A stretch of DNA of 64,000 bases from assembly GCA_019843655.1 (NCBI GenBank), contig JACDQD010000004.1, positions 8,618,001-8,682,000 of the forward strand, in the 5' to 3' direction. Source of the DNA: Lethocerus indicus. Its lineage: Eukaryota; Arthropoda; Insecta; Hemiptera; Belostomatidae. The notes beneath the pieces were generated by a model, which saw nothing but the letters and a program-made list of their open reading frames with translations, did no database searches and had not been told where the DNA came from. The translations under genes and the position numbers were made by a program. Below, piece by piece: positions 12,661 through 26,000 of the stretch; within the stretch, counting starts at the first letter, position 1, and each line of letters opens with the position of its first letter.

Positions 12661-13840
12661 CAAAATATTAACCGGCCATAACAACATTACACAAAGGTCA
12701 ATCATAGAATTAAATTTACTCAGCAGTTTCATTTATTTGAAAATCAAGTCCACCTGATTACTAACCTTGCTAACATTACTAACTTTGAAACTAAACTAAT
12801 ACTTCAGACTAGTATGAATACTAAAAAGTAGTATTGTAGAAAGTAATACTACTTACTTCAGAGAAAATACACAATAATATAATACAGATATTATTTATTT
12901 ATAAACATTTTGCTCGAGACCTTAAATTTGAGCCTATAATATTTGAATCAATGTACATGGTCAAATATGGGTATATAAAGGAAGAAAAGTATAGAGCTTT
13001 TGTGACAAACCCTTGTTTGATATTTGAAAGTTTACAGAAAATTATCAATGCTACGATATTTCAATCGTCTGCAGAATTATTGGAATATAAGTTCGCTGGG
13101 ATATTAATAATTTCTTCACTGATAGGAGATAAACAATCGCCGAGTGCTACACGGGCTTCGACCATCATTCACAGACTTTGGAATACGCCCTAGAGGGGAA
13201 TAGGAAGGTATTTTTCACCTCGCAGTAATGTTATTCAGGATTTCCATCCCCTTCTTTTCTTCCTAACACTGTCAGTGAAAAATTATGAAAGGTATTGGGC
13301 TTTACTGCACTGAAACAATTTCGTATCCGATGTTGAAAAGCCATAAGACCATGTACGCGCCATAAGATTTAAACTGAGTCCGAAGTTTCCACTCGCTGTA
13401 TATATGTAAACCTTTAGGAATATTTAAACCGGTTTCTGTTCCTTCAGGTAATATTCGGTAATCCTGTAAGAAATTAGGCAGAATGAACACAGAGGCCTTG
13501 AAATTCCTATCTTGCTACTTCTTGCTAAATACTACGATTTTCAATTGTTTTCGCGACTAAGGTGGGATTTAATACAATTTATTTTCGTGATCATCAGAAG
13601 GCCAAAAATATATATTACAAGTATATTATTGGTGTCAAAATTCAACATATGAATGAAATTTAGTTACAGAAATATAGTTATAAATACAGGTAAACAACAT
13701 ATTTAATCTTTATCGACACATGTTACAAGCTTTGAAATCGAATCAAATATACAAAACTATGCGATAGGAGTTCAAAGTTTCCAAGTTTAAAATAAAATGC
13801 CTTTATTTTCAGTGATATTAAAAGTTAGACAATTCCGTTA
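12661..13840. other. AT-rich non-coding DNA with an isolated strong acceptor
   Basis: A pyrimidine-rich GGTTTCTGTTCCTTCAG at 13431-13447 (plus) is followed directly by GTAATA and, 18 nt on, by GTAAGA. It is similar to, but weaker than, the minus-strand recursive-splice candidates. Otherwise no feature. Confidence 0.3.
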
Positions 13841-14280
13841 CTCCGTCAACTTCCAGACGCCCGAAACCAAATTGAGGCGCCAAAACTCCGAAATCTCCTC
13901 TTTGGGTTTATCTGAGCCCGGCATTTATCGCCGCGCCGAGGGCTCCAAAACCAGCGGCAGGAACAAGGCCAGACCGTCGCGATAAGGCCGTTCGACTAAA
14001 GGAAGTGGTAAATAATTTTATTTGAATTATCCCCGGGGGGTGATCCACCCCGGAGAAGAGAGGGGGCGGGAGGTTCGCTGATAAGGGCGCCGTTATGTCT
14101 AGGCGGTTCCGTTCCACGGCCCCGTAATTGTTAGGGCCCCACCGGATGAATGGAATTCGTAATTTTCGAGGCCACGTCAACTAATCTCTTCAATTTGCGC
14201 GGGGTAACCCACGACCCGGCAGTTTTTCATATGCCGCCCCCTGCCATTTGCCCAAGTGCTTAAATTGCGCCGTATTAATG
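13841..14280. other. GC-rich island
   Basis: The island contains the near-palindrome CCGGGGGGTGATCCACCCCGG region at about 14032-14054, where GGGGTG pairs with CACCCC. No coding content is recognised. Confidence 0.35.
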
Positions 14281-14624
14281 TTGGCATATTAAGTAACGAC
14301 CGCTTTATATTTACATTGCAAAGTTAACGATGGCATTATTAATAAAACTAAGTATAAAGAACGAATGATGAGTGCTCATAGGAATGAAAATCAATACAAA
14401 TAAATAATATAATGTGCAAAATAGGTAAAAAATAGATTCAATGAAAAACTGCTAGTCATAGTGTAATAATACTGAATAAAATAAATTACTGTATATAAAA
14501 TAAAAATAAACTTACTTAAAAACAAATAAAATATATAACCTTTTAAAGAGTAGTTTGTAGAATGATATTAAATTATCGTCTATGTAGTTGGTATTTTCGT
14601 ATCCCTGGTATAACGTGCCCTGCC

Positions 14625-14820
14625 ATTATCAGGCCAGACCAACCTCCAGCCGATTTTCGGAAATCCCACACCCCTCTTAGTACCTAATTTAAATGCAATT
14701 ATTTAGCATTTCCTCTCCCGCCACCCCTACAGTAATGTATCTCCGCCACGGATTTATTCAACGGCCGTTATGAAGCTTTTCACGACCCCCCGGGATCTGT
14801 AATTTTGCAGCACCATTATG
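14625..14820 (+). repeat. Diverged local duplicate, copy A
   Basis: This copy shares an ordered series of blocks with 15359-15615. They are TTATCAGGCC, a 39-bp block at 14677-14715 with about 36 identities, a TATCTCC/TGTCTCC block, CGGATTTATTC, GCCGTTA, ACCCC..CGGGA.CTGTAA and TAATTTTGC.G followed by CCATTAT. Spacing between blocks differs by small indels. Either an old tandem duplication of a regulatory module or two copies of an unrecognised short mobile element could explain it; no terminal repeats are visible. Orientation is nominal. Confidence 0.85.
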
Positions 14821-15358
14821 CGATTCTACGCCACATTTCACGAGGGGACATCGATGCCACCGTAAATCGCTGATATTTATGTTCCTATAATAATATCATA
14901 ATTTATAGTCAACGCTAATTATTAAGCGTATATTTTATTTTTGAGTTTATGAATTTCCTCGCAAGTACTAAGGCATTGTTGAAATGTGTGCTCTTGAGAG
15001 GTTGAGAAGCAGGAATGATGAGAGGCTTCAGGCGGGAGAAAATTTTATAAGTATAGAAAATTTAATATTCTCAAATTAGGTGAATTGATTATATTTAAAT
15101 AAGATGAAAATGTAAAAATAAACTAATAAGAATCGTTATCTGTTTAACCTTCATTCTACTGACCATAATTATGGGCGTTTCGCCCGATTTGTGGACGATC
15201 TGTAACCGGCACGACGGCTCAAGGGTCGTTGAAAATAAATCTACAAATTAGACAAATTAGGCGGGTGTCACGCGGGGGGAACGATATCATCCCGATATTA
15301 CTTCCCCTCGTGAAAATATAGACGCAGTAGGGATGCCCGTCCACAACCCCCCCCCCCC

Positions 15359-15615
15359 TTATCAGGCCCGGCCACCCTCCAACTGATGGGCTCCCCCCCT
15401 TAGTGCCTAATTTAAATGCATTTATTTAGAATTTCCTCCTCCCCTTCCCACCCTCTCTCCAACCCTCTTCTCCACCCACAGTTATATGTCTCCAGCCCCG
15501 GGTAAACCGGGGACGCGGATTTATTCGACTCCCAGGCTACGAGCTTGGGGAGTCGGGCCACAGCCGTTACGACCCCACGGGAACTGTAAGTCCCAGTAAT
15601 TTTGCGGGTCCATTA
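15359..15615 (+). repeat. Diverged local duplicate, copy B
   Basis: This is the second copy of the module at 14625-14820, in the same orientation and 735 bp downstream. It is longer because of a CT-rich insertion (about 15440-15480) and a GC-rich insertion (CCGGGTAAACCGGGG) in the middle. The most conserved block is 15399-15437. It is preceded by a C12 tract. Confidence 0.85.
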
Positions 15616-16079
15616 TATGGAGCTGCAGTGCAGTACAGTGTGAGATAGAGTTGCCACATATATTTCCGAGAGATTGAAAGTAATGCTTTCCTAGATAATA
15701 GGTCATATATGACCGTCAGGTAGTATTATCATATAATTTGTAGTTATATCATGGTTGGATGGTAATTTTTTATTACACTTTTATTTTCATTATTCTACTG
15801 AATTTTGAATGTTTTTTCATCATTAACTGAATATACCCTCCGTACATTGAGGAAAAGGGTTTTCTGTAGGGGGAATGGTATATTATTTTTGTATACAATA
15901 TTACACCTGATTACGGTTTTAGGACCAATACAATTGGGCCATGGCGGAAAATATTCTGAGGATGAGTATTTTGAAAGTTGTTGCCGCAAAGTTAGGACGA
16001 TCCGCGGTCCCAAAGACCGGTCCAAAAGTAAATTATTTGGGACGGGGCGACTAATTTGTAACAAAGGACGAGTAAAATA

Positions 16080-16400
16080 AACTTTAGTCATTAGGCAATG
16101 GACGGAGGGGGGGGGCACTATTAGTTCAACTGACACTAGTTGGAGATTCAACTGCCGGCCTCGGATAATAGATGGTCGGCGGTAATTATGGTCCCCGGCC
16201 TAGCACCACGGTGGTCACCCTCGAATTATCTCCGTTACAAGAAGAACGACATTGGCCTACGCCGACAGGCCTAATTTTCCCCAAGGGGCTGTCGTTAAAA
16301 ATGGATAGGAGGGACTCAGAAGAGACGGCGTCGAATGAAGAGTGAGAAAGAAGGACAGGGCCAAAAGAAGGAAACGCCAGCGAAGGAGGTTGAAATACGA
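16080..16400. other. GC-rich island
   Basis: A run of nine or more G at about 16106 is followed by CpG-rich sequence and a purine-rich AGAAGAGACGG tract. No coding content. Confidence 0.35.
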
Positions 16401-18235
16401 GAATTTAGTTACATAATTTTCACTTATCTCCTATACAGTGTCCCGTTACTGAAACAAAGTTCCAGCACCCTCTAAGATTGCTCATTCCTGTCTCAGAGAT
16501 GGACATGTCATTTAAACATTTCGCAGAACATGTTTGGCCAACTAAAGTTATACTACAATGTCCCAACGTTCAGATCGGGAGTTATTCGACACCTTACCTG
16601 TTAATAATTTCCCATATCGTCTCTGCCTTCCTCGAAATGAATTAATCGCCCGTACTCACACCTTGGTCAAACTTTCAGAAGTCTTGACCCACTTCATCAG
16701 CGTAATCTGACTAAATTGCGCAACGCTAATTAATGTCTGGCAGTTCTTACAGATATATCTGCAAAATGTGATCAGAAGTATGAGCCGTTCTGATAATTGT
16801 AATAACAAGCAAGAATTACTTTTTACAATTATCTTTTGATTCATTCAATCCCAACCAGTAAAACGCGTTTCTTAGTTACAGCTAATATGGACAATTGTGT
16901 CAGTATCGAACTATATATAAATATATAGGAAATATAAGGATGTAAAAGATTAGAGGCGAGAAACGTATTTCAAAAACTACAGCTTAATTTATACTTTGTT
17001 CTTCTTGATAGAGCAATTTGGCCTGAATTAACCTGTTCCTTTGGCACAAGCGGTCGCCTCACCATCTGACTTTAATATCTGGTCAGCTTAATGAAACCAC
17101 AATTAGGGACTTTTTTCCCAAGAAGAGTGTACTCAAAGTAATAAAAGAACAAAACTAAAGAAGTTGAATAATATTAAAAGCCGGAATAAGGACATAAAAA
17201 GAAGGCAGTCTGGTTTATTAAAACCTCACTCAGATTCAGATTCTACTTAAAAATTTATAATGTAATTTATAATTTTCAAAGAATTTTGAGACAATATATA
17301 CTGAAATGCTGAATTCTATAAATCAGCTGATTTCTTGATAAGTAGCTGATAATTACGACCTTAAAATAAGTATTGCTAATTAGTTCTAAAAGAAACTGAA
17401 AATTTTTGTGTTCCCAGTCCGTGAAGGTCAAAACCGCTGCAATATAGCAGACGGATAATTAATTTTCCTTAACTTAAAATTCAGAAGGGAATTTTAGACA
17501 TTATTCTAGAGACAAACTTTCCAAAAAACCGGGCTTAGCGTCGGAGAATTCATTTTTTGTAGAAAATATACATCATAATTAATGTAGCGAGAAGCGCTCG
17601 CGCAGATGGCCATTAAACCCGCGGACGGCTGGTGCGAGGAGTCGTAGAGACGCAAGAAAAAAGTTTCATATTTATATGTTTTAAAGTTTGAAGTAATCAA
17701 CGTGATTTAGAAGGGCGAGACCCGGTTAGCGTTATTTGCCACCAGAATAACAATCGGAGTACATTTTAAGTGGTAAGACATCCAAGTTCCAACAGTAAAG
17801 GCATTTTCTATCGCTTATATATGAAGCTGTTTTCTTTATATATAAAGATGTTGTATGCGTCAATCAAACGATTGAGAATATATTGTGCTACGTTACTGAA
17901 GGAGGTACATAGAAACAGCCAAGGTAGAGAAGTCAGACATGTATAATAGACTAGTAAAATTACTTATTACTTCGCTCACACACTTCACATAATATATACA
18001 TTTTAAAATTAAATTTCAGTTTGAACTGCACTAGTGTGGCAAATAAAAATGTATTCACATTAGAAACTCGAAAGGATATAGCTTTATGCCGATCTATGTT
18101 TCACTAACGTTAAAATAAAGGGGAAATTTTCAATCGTATAGCGAACAAAAGATGCTTTAGTGTAGGCATCCTCCGTTCGGAGGAAATGTATGAAATGGTT
18201 TTGCTCATTTTATTGATAAAGGAGGTAAGAAAATA
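16401..18235. other. AT-rich non-coding DNA
   Basis: A weak minus-strand acceptor-donor junction (AACAG|GTAAGG at 16597) lacks a pyrimidine tract. A short GC patch lies at 17580-17640. No gene or repeat is recognised. Confidence 0.35.
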
Positions 18236-18600
18236 TAATACTGTTTAACTTGCAAAATCCGAAGCGAGGTGTTATATTTCGAACAGAGTGGAAGCCGAAA
18301 CGGGGTTTATTAACGAGGGAGTACCGCAACGGGAGTTGGGCGGGACGGAGAGACACTGATGGTCGGGAGTCGAGCAGGGGCTGCGAGGAGTTAATCCGAA
18401 TCAGAGGGACATGCAAATGAGTGATACGCTTAATCTGCATAACGACAAGTTAATGATTAAATGATGTCTTGATTATTCAACGATTCACTCGTCCATTTCC
18501 CCCAGTGCGCCACCCCAACCGGCGAGAAGAAGAACTAATCGTTTTATAATATATTTAGGCGGTCAACCCCGTCCCGAAAAAGGGCCCTCGCATTAGTTTT
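18236..18600. other. GC-rich island with octamer site
   Basis: A CpG-containing island with an ATGCAAAT POU octamer at 18411-18418. No coding content. Confidence 0.35.
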
Positions 18601-18829
18601 AGTATTAGGACAATGCAAAATAGTCCTTTTTGACTTTTCTAAATGTAATACTTATCAATCTTCCTACGCTAACTTCTTGCATGCCTCATGCAAACAAATT
18701 TTCTGGGAAGAAAGTAAATCCTACCGATTACTAAAATATTCTGTTTATGTCAAGAAATTACTGTAACTCTATTATCGCAATTGCGAGGAGTAAAGATAAT
18801 CAACGAAGGTTGATAAAAAGGATAAAAAA

Positions 18830-19086
18830 TGAACCGAAAGAAGAATTCTAGCTCCCGATTAAGTTACCAGCCATATTTTGCGAACAGGGGACACAAGGGA
18901 GGAGCGATTAGGACATTTTTGTGCAGAAAACCCAAGCGTGGGGGAGGAGCTAAAGGGGAGACGCGAAACAAATATTATGATGGTCCCGTTTTAGAGGGGA
19001 AGGGGGTTCCGGTAGGGGGGTAAGCCCGGATTTGCCCGCGGCGTTCTGGGATTGTGCCAATCGCTGAATTTACGGTATCTCTCCCG

Positions 19087-19143
<57 letters not shown>

Positions 19144-19420
19144 TCGCTCTCTTCCACACACAGGAGCGGCCTTGAACGCTCCCTGGAATTTACTACTGCG
19201 GGAGGTGGGGCGCCGGAGAGGGAGCGAGGGGTCTTTCGACTACCGAAAATATAGGGAGTGTGCGGTAGATATCCAGCAGGAGACGGACGAGCGTGGCCCA
19301 GATACTAAAGCGGGGTATAGAGGTGCGGGGGTGACTGAGTTATGGGGACGACTCTATACCGGTGAGCTCGAAGCCCCTCCTCCACTTTGGTCTGTCCACA
19401 TTTAAAATTACGGACGTCTC
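18830..19420. other. GC-rich island carrying compound microsatellite
   Basis: The purine-rich GC block surrounds the (CT)n(CA)n tract. The open frames here translate the microsatellite into SLSLSL and HTHTHT runs and are artefacts. Confidence 0.45.
19089..19142. repeat. (CT)16(CA)11 compound microsatellite
   Basis: An uninterrupted CT tract at 19089-19120 passes directly into CA at 19121-19142. On the complementary strand the first half is GAGAG-rich and could bind GAGA-type factors. Confidence 0.97.
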
Positions 19421-19449
19421 CCCTGTATTTTGTTGCGGCTGGTCTATTT

Positions 19450-20735
19450 TCCCCCGATTTAGTAGGTAACTGTGAAATATTTCATTTAACCATTTCACCA
19501 CTTGCATGTCACTACTTACGGTAGTGATCTTTGCTTTTATTTACGGGTTGGAGTGGGAAATAAAATAACTCAGACCTCTGATAACTTAATTCGAGTTAAA
19601 CAAAATTTAGATTTCCGGACCAATAAATAAAAGGTTTTTCACACCACCTTTTACAGTTCTTACACATATGAGATATACTTAAGTTGAAAAGGACTTTACG
19701 ATTCTACAACTACCGACTTCTTAACTTCTTTCGTACTCTTTGAATTACTTCTCATTATTTAAAATGACTCCTTCACTTAAAAAGGACCAAACATTCGAAA
19801 AGTTATTGCCGGACGTATAATTACGGGCGTCCTCTTTTACAGAGCATTATTTTTCCTTCGTCCGAAAGACGGCATTCGAGGAGGGTAGCTTACATTGAAA
19901 TTGGCTTCAGGAGAATGCGAGCCCATAAGCCCCAGGTTTTATACAAAGGGCAGAAGCTATAAAGCTTTCCTGCCAGGAATACACGGGATGGCCAACTATG
20001 GCAGGAAAAACACCTCCGTGCTTTCTGAAGAGGAGGGATCCTTTTTAAAAAAAACCAAACAAAGACCCATAAAAAGTAGATCGAATTTCCGTTCGAATGT
20101 TAAATTTTCTTTCCCAAGCGGCTTTACTGAGGGTGAAAGAACAGGGAAGAGGGGAAGCTTCGAAATTGGATATAGGCAGTGGCATTCCTCATCTGGAATT
20201 CCTCTGTGAGCCAACTCTTGTGAAAATTATTTAGGCAGCTTTTGCTTTCGCGGAGTTTCCGTTTTAATTTGAAGAGCCTCGAGCCCCATCCCGGTCCGAG
20301 CTACATCGAGAAAGTACGGAGGGCGATAACACTTCGCTAGTAAACTGAACAAAGCTCTACAAAGGTTGCCATAGGAGACCGTCACAACAAGGTTAAGGAA
20401 ACACTGGAAAATATTTGCCCTCCCAAACTTCACCTATGGTGAAATGGAATCAGAAAAATGTGGTTAGTAGCCTTAATCTTCTAGCAAAATAATATCACCT
20501 ACTGAATAATATTTGACTCATATGTCAAACGTATCACACAGTACAACATTAAGACCGGAAACGTTAAATAAAAAACAAAATATAACTACATCATAAGGAA
20601 AATCATATCTCCAGATTCATTAAACTCATTGGAATGTAATAAAATAATGGACACTGACAATTGTATTCTCTATCAAATAAAAATAATTTGAGCAGTGTTT
20701 CCTTCGGAATGCTTTTTCGTGCGTGTGAAATCGGT
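19450..20735. other. Mixed non-coding DNA
   Basis: The near-palindrome CACTACTTACGGTAGTG at about 19499-19515 includes a strong minus donor (ACC|GTAAGTAGTG). A 104-codon frame at 19895-20209 has no recognisable motif and a long open frame opposite it. Nothing else. Confidence 0.3.
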
Positions 20736-20739
20736 CATT

Positions 20740-21420
20740 TTACAATAGGGGACGAACGTCAGGGTACGGATTCGGATCGGTACAATCCCCAGCAAAATTA
20801 GGGTCCGGCCTTAAAACGAACCAAATGAAATCTTCTAGATTGAAATTCCACCAGACTCGACTCTGTTCCGCTGACGCACGTTCAATCAGTCCTCGAGGGC
20901 GACCTCCCAGAAATGAGGGGACCCCCCGTCCTCTGTCGATTTCCCCACGGCTGGTTGCTCTCATTCGAAATGTAGGAAGTTTCCATGGTTATAAAAATCT
21001 ATTTCTAGATCAGAAACACATTTTCTTTTTCTTGGACGATATTCCGATATATATTTTTTTCGACGAAAAGTATATAACATATATATACTACAAATACTAC
21101 ATATACTACAAAAAAAGTATATAAATGGAGTACTCGGCTTGCCCCGATAAAAAATGAAATTAAAATCACTTTTCTAAAAATCATTATTCAATTTAAGATA
21201 AGTAGTCCGCGACGGGTTGGAATAATATTTCAGTTCCACACCTGCACTTCTGCAGCGTACCGTCATAGGATGTGTAGACCAGAAATTTAATTTCTTTTTC
21301 GAGACAGTGCAAACAGAATGCCCCGGTATGCGTATGTGTCAGTAATCTGCTGGTGGAACGCTACTGGAGATGGTAAGAAACAGAAACCGGTGTAGGATAA
21401 TACCAAATCAGTGAGTGGAG
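20740..21420. other. GC patch then AT-rich DNA
   Basis: A GC-rich patch at 20740-20980 (CGACCTCCCAGAAATG) is followed by AT-rich sequence with repeated AAAAAGTATATA and TACTACA words at 21065-21125. No gene is supported. Confidence 0.3.
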
Positions 21421-21457
21421 ACAGAATAACTCATGAATGAAAAATATTATTCCCCTC

Positions 21458-21461
<4 letters not shown>

Positions 21462-21525
<64 letters not shown>

Positions 21526-21530
21526 CACAC
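21462..21530. repeat. (TA)n microsatellite
   Basis: A TA tract interrupted once by G at 21515 and ending in ACACAC. Apparent YIYIYI open frames are artefacts of it. Confidence 0.97.
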
Positions 21531-23330
21531 GAAGATTTCGGACTTTTCATCTCTGAAAGGGCGGACGGACCTCTTTCCCTATCTTTGGGAGTGGGCCGCT
21601 GTAAGTAGAAGTCCCGTGACATAAAAGGGAGAACACTATAGGAAGTAGGCGAGTGGGCGAGGCTAGGCCCCATCCAATGGATTTCCTCCTTTCACAACGG
21701 AGACAGCATTAAAAAGAGAGCCGACCGCAGCAGAAAAAAGAAGTTAAAGGCCCCGTGAATTTCAGCTTAAAGATGTCCTCCGGTTGTGTATCGGACGGGT
21801 GTTTTATTTTCCTCCAATTCACTCAACCTCGCGACGCGCCGCCTGCTTTTAGTCGGGTCGGAATAGAATTATTCCCCTCACATTTCCCATAAAGTGCTCT
21901 CTGCAAGTTCTTACAAGCAAGTCTAATGATGGACTTATGGAAATATTGAAGAAATCCTGACCCATATTCTGATATGGGCCCATGTACTGAGCTACACACA
22001 GTACATTTCCCTATCTGAACCTCAAAGATGCTAGGGGCTAAGAATTAGCCTCTAAACACGACGAAGAATAAATTTTTCATTAATATATATAAAAACAAAT
22101 ATATATCAATATAGAGACTATATAAATTAACATGACAAAATCAGTTATATATTCAAAATAACATCAAAAAATAACAAATTGACATAATTTTGAATCTTTT
22201 TAATTCATCCACATTATCCCATAATTGACCATAAGAAATAAATTCGGCCGTAAAGACGACATTGCCATTAATATCCTATAGAACAACGGAGAAATATTAA
22301 ATTGTGGTGTAAAGTAATATTTATATATTTATATTGTACAGTATTAAGCAAAGTAGATTAAAAAATGAATACATTTACCGTTCCTACAAAATGCAGCTAC
22401 CGGTGATTAGAAGTGCTCATCCGAATTATATTTTTTCCTGTTATTAATATAATACTCGGGGCGCGTGTCAGGACCAAGGTAATTTACCGGGTTAAACACA
22501 AAACGAATCCGTGTCGGAATTAAATTCATAAATTTTATATGAGCGCATGGGTGTTGGATAAACACTCGTACAATAGGCCAATGGAAAGAGGTTAAAACAA
22601 TGGCCGGGGACAATGAAGACAGTTTGAATAACGCTGGCATAAATTAGGCTGTATATAACTGTACCGCTGTTCTAAAACCCAGTAAAACAGACCCCTTGGA
22701 AGGACAATTCAAGAAGTGCTCAATTTGAAAAAAATCTGATAATGCTAAATAGGAGCGCAGTGCCGGTGGTACTGCATAAATTAAACTCACGTACTTTAAT
22801 GAATTACAAATAAAGGAATATGACCTTATGATGTAAGATTGATTAGTTCTCACGTCAGTACACCTAAAAATATAAAAAATTGTTGAAAAGTCTGATTAGG
22901 CGAGGAGGCTGATTAAAGATCTTTTTCAATGTCCATCCCAGCAAAAAATGGATTTTGCTATGACAAAAATAAAATAAAAGAAGAATACAGTCACCAATAT
23001 GAATTAATTTTCTTGTGCAGGAACTAATGTGCAGCAACAAGACACATAATAAAATAGTCGTCTATCGCTATTTCAAACTATAATAGCGTATTTTCGAATT
23101 ATTATTATTATTATTGTTAATTCAAATATATTATTAATTAATAATATTATTCATTATTATTAATTTAATTCAATTTTTCCGCGTTAGGAGTTATTAAACT
23201 ATCCTTATAGTGGAACGTCGTCGCATCCATAAGCGGCCTAGTAAAATGTAGAAAAGAAATGGAGACCTTCACCGAGGGATAGTGAAAACGTTTTGGAAGG
23301 CCTCTCTGGCGGCATAAGTAAGTGTTTTGC
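21531..23330. other. GC island then AT-rich DNA
   Basis: The GC island occupies about 21540-21880. The remainder is AT-rich, with an ATT trinucleotide tract at 23098-23118 and overlapping AT palindromes to 23175. No coding feature is recognised. Confidence 0.35.
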
Positions 23331-25130
23331 CCACTCAGGTTAACTGGGAAAGGAGACAACACCACCGGTTTTTGGACTCCACCGTCCAAATGGCACGGTA
23401 TATTTTATGAGTGTCTACCGCCAGTAAACCCCGCCCCCAAAAAGAATCCTGGGCGTTGGTATCCTTGAGTTAGCATCCTCGTTCAGGTTCCTCCCGGGGT
23501 CGGGCCTCAACTGGGGCTAAATTAGCTGTAAATTTACCGGAAACAAGGTCGCGAAACTTCACTATATAGAGCTCAGTGGTCTCAAAGGACAATGAATATA
23601 AGTATATGTATGCAGTTTTATTTCTTTTAGGCCCTGTTTAATTTTCCCCATACTGTGACCAACATTGATTGATTGATTCAGTTTGTCAAACTTCATTATT
23701 GGTAGAATCGACGTAGGAAAAAAATATTTCACTTGATTCTAATTGTGTCAATGGTCAAGTGGACGACTGTTGGTCGCGTACTGGGAATATCAACGGGTGA
23801 GTCCGATGTTGGGTCTCTGGCCTCAGTAATATCATTGGGACTCAAAGGAGGATTTGAAATCGGCTGTTCGCGATTAGCTCTCAGGCACACTAGTCATGAT
23901 CAAAGGACCATTAATAGTCCAACGGGGGCGGTACACTGCATTGAGTCTAATCGTGTAACGGGGGTACCACTCAAGTCAAGAGTAAAGATCGAAAGTAGCG
24001 TTGCTTAGCTCAGGTAGCGTTTAGACCTAGACAAATTCAGGTTGACCCCCCCCCCTTAATGAGTGTTCAGTACAGCGCCACTTTAACAGTACCATTTATA
24101 ACGGAGATCTATTGGTTAGGAATGATGATAACAAACCAATTAAAATTATTTCAGTTTTCGTCTTATCGCTATCTTGCATTTTAACTGTCTTCGAATAAAG
24201 GAATGGGAAGAGTCGGGGTTAAAATATCACTGTAGAGAAAAGGAATTAAATCAAACCTCGGGAGTAGACGGTAAATAATAAGTCGAGTAAACAGGGAATA
24301 AAAGACGAGGGGGAAAGGGCCATTTCGAAGACTGTGGTTACCGACATAATATTATTTTAAGTAGTTCAGATCGTAAAACTTGCCCCCCAGTACTTTTTTC
24401 TTTACTGAAATGAATTTGAAACGAGAACTCGGGAACGTACAGAAAAACAATGAAACTTCGTCACGGATCCCGCGGCAATGAAAACTGCTGTCTCCCCGGG
24501 GAATCACGTTTTCTATAAACTGGTTTTATGAGCGCTACCAACAAAAAATAAAATTAATTATTTCCACATTGGAGGGACATGGGGGACATCTGTAACGGCA
24601 GACAATATCACTTTCTGCCTGTTAATCTACAAAAATGTATTTAAAGTCGATATTATAAGAATGTTTTGGGAACTTGGAAACAATATACTAATGCGAATTT
24701 ATCATACTTGTCTCTTATTTTCCCTATTTTGAATAGATTATTGTTTTTACGTACCTTTCTTTCCGTACCTTCTAGTTTGATATAGTTTTATTTAATAGTT
24801 ACAGTTACCTCTTCGATGTGACATTTTGTAAATATTTCTTACAATATAATGTTGTGAAATATGTTTTCATAAATTACTGAATAATCCATGCACTTTATCA
24901 ATGATTTCTTCACTTTCCCCTATAACGGCTCATTCAACGCAATGAGGGACAGATGGCATCAGGTGGTTGCCCGACCAGCCATTTATGAGGTGATGTTACG
25001 AAAAGGGAAAAATGTGGGTGTTCGAATGCAAGAGCGCTCCTCGGCATAAACGCTTCTTTGAGGCTTTGGGAGGGGCTAAGAACGTATTAAACGAATCCAG
25101 GCCGCCCTCCCTCCCCTCTTCAAGCCATTC
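23331..25130. other. Mixed non-coding DNA with small GC patches
   Basis: GC patches lie at about 23390-23560 and 24900-25110, and there is a C11 run at about 24047. A 91-codon frame (23733-24008) shows no family signature. Confidence 0.3.
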
Positions 25131-25759
25131 ACATTTAATTAAGTCGAATTTCCTTTCAGCTCTTTCAAGTATGAGCGGTTACAATAAATAGGGGCTGGGT
25201 CACAAATAATAGCCGGGTTTTACGGGAGGTCTTTGATATGGAATAGAGTTCCCAATTATCGGCTACTTTATTTAATTTTCCTTTACAGCGATATTTTACA
25301 TTAAATCCACTCACTTCAAAGTTACTATAATCCACGCAGGAGGCACAAGAGGTGAAGTGTTGTGTGGGTGTAGTAACGCTACGGTCCAGCTCACGTTAAC
25401 TGCACCATACGTACAGGCCAATTATACAACTTATAACAACATCCCTTATAAGTATTAACGAGCTACGCGTACTATATTCACAAGAGTATTTAAATAAATA
25501 TTCATCCGGATCTAATAGATAGTTCACCACTAGCACATCCCTCGAACATCGAGGTCATTGTTGGAACTGAATAAATTATTGATCTAACATTATGGACCAT
25601 AAACTCTTGTATATTTCTCGAGGCCTACATCAACATGCGATATAAATCGTCGATATTTGATATATTGAGGTGATTTCAAATTGGAGCCATACCTACACGT
25701 CAAAAACGAAGGAAAACCTCGACAGAACAGAAAATCCTTCTATTAGTTAACATAAGATT

Positions 25760-26000
25760 CCCCGACGACCTATTGGACCGAGAAAGTCAACCCACGGCCC
25801 TTTTCGGAAATCAAACGCCGGCCGGAAAAGGGACCGTAACCAGAGTTAAAGCGGCCCACCGGGCTGGTTGCATTAGGAGCCGGCTGGGGGGGGGTCTCCC
25901 TTCTGCGCCGTTTCCGCCATTAGGCTAACAACTCGAGGCCCGGCTCCCCTTTTTATCTGCCGCGCTAATCGAATCCACGCACCGGGACAGGATGAATCCC
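25760..26000. other. GC-rich island
   Basis: CpG-rich stretch (AACGCCGGCCGGAAAAGG, GGGCTGGTTGCATTAGG) with a G9 run and no ORF of interest. Confidence 0.35.

Noticed and set aside
16590..16610. Minus-strand AACAG|GTAAGG junction
   Set aside because: The donor half is good but there is no pyrimidine tract before the CAG.
19052..19405. Open frames with SLSLSL and HTHTHT repeats
   Set aside because: They are direct translations of the (CT)n(CA)n microsatellite.
21431..21673. Open frames with YIYIYI repeats
   Set aside because: Translation of the (TA)n microsatellite.
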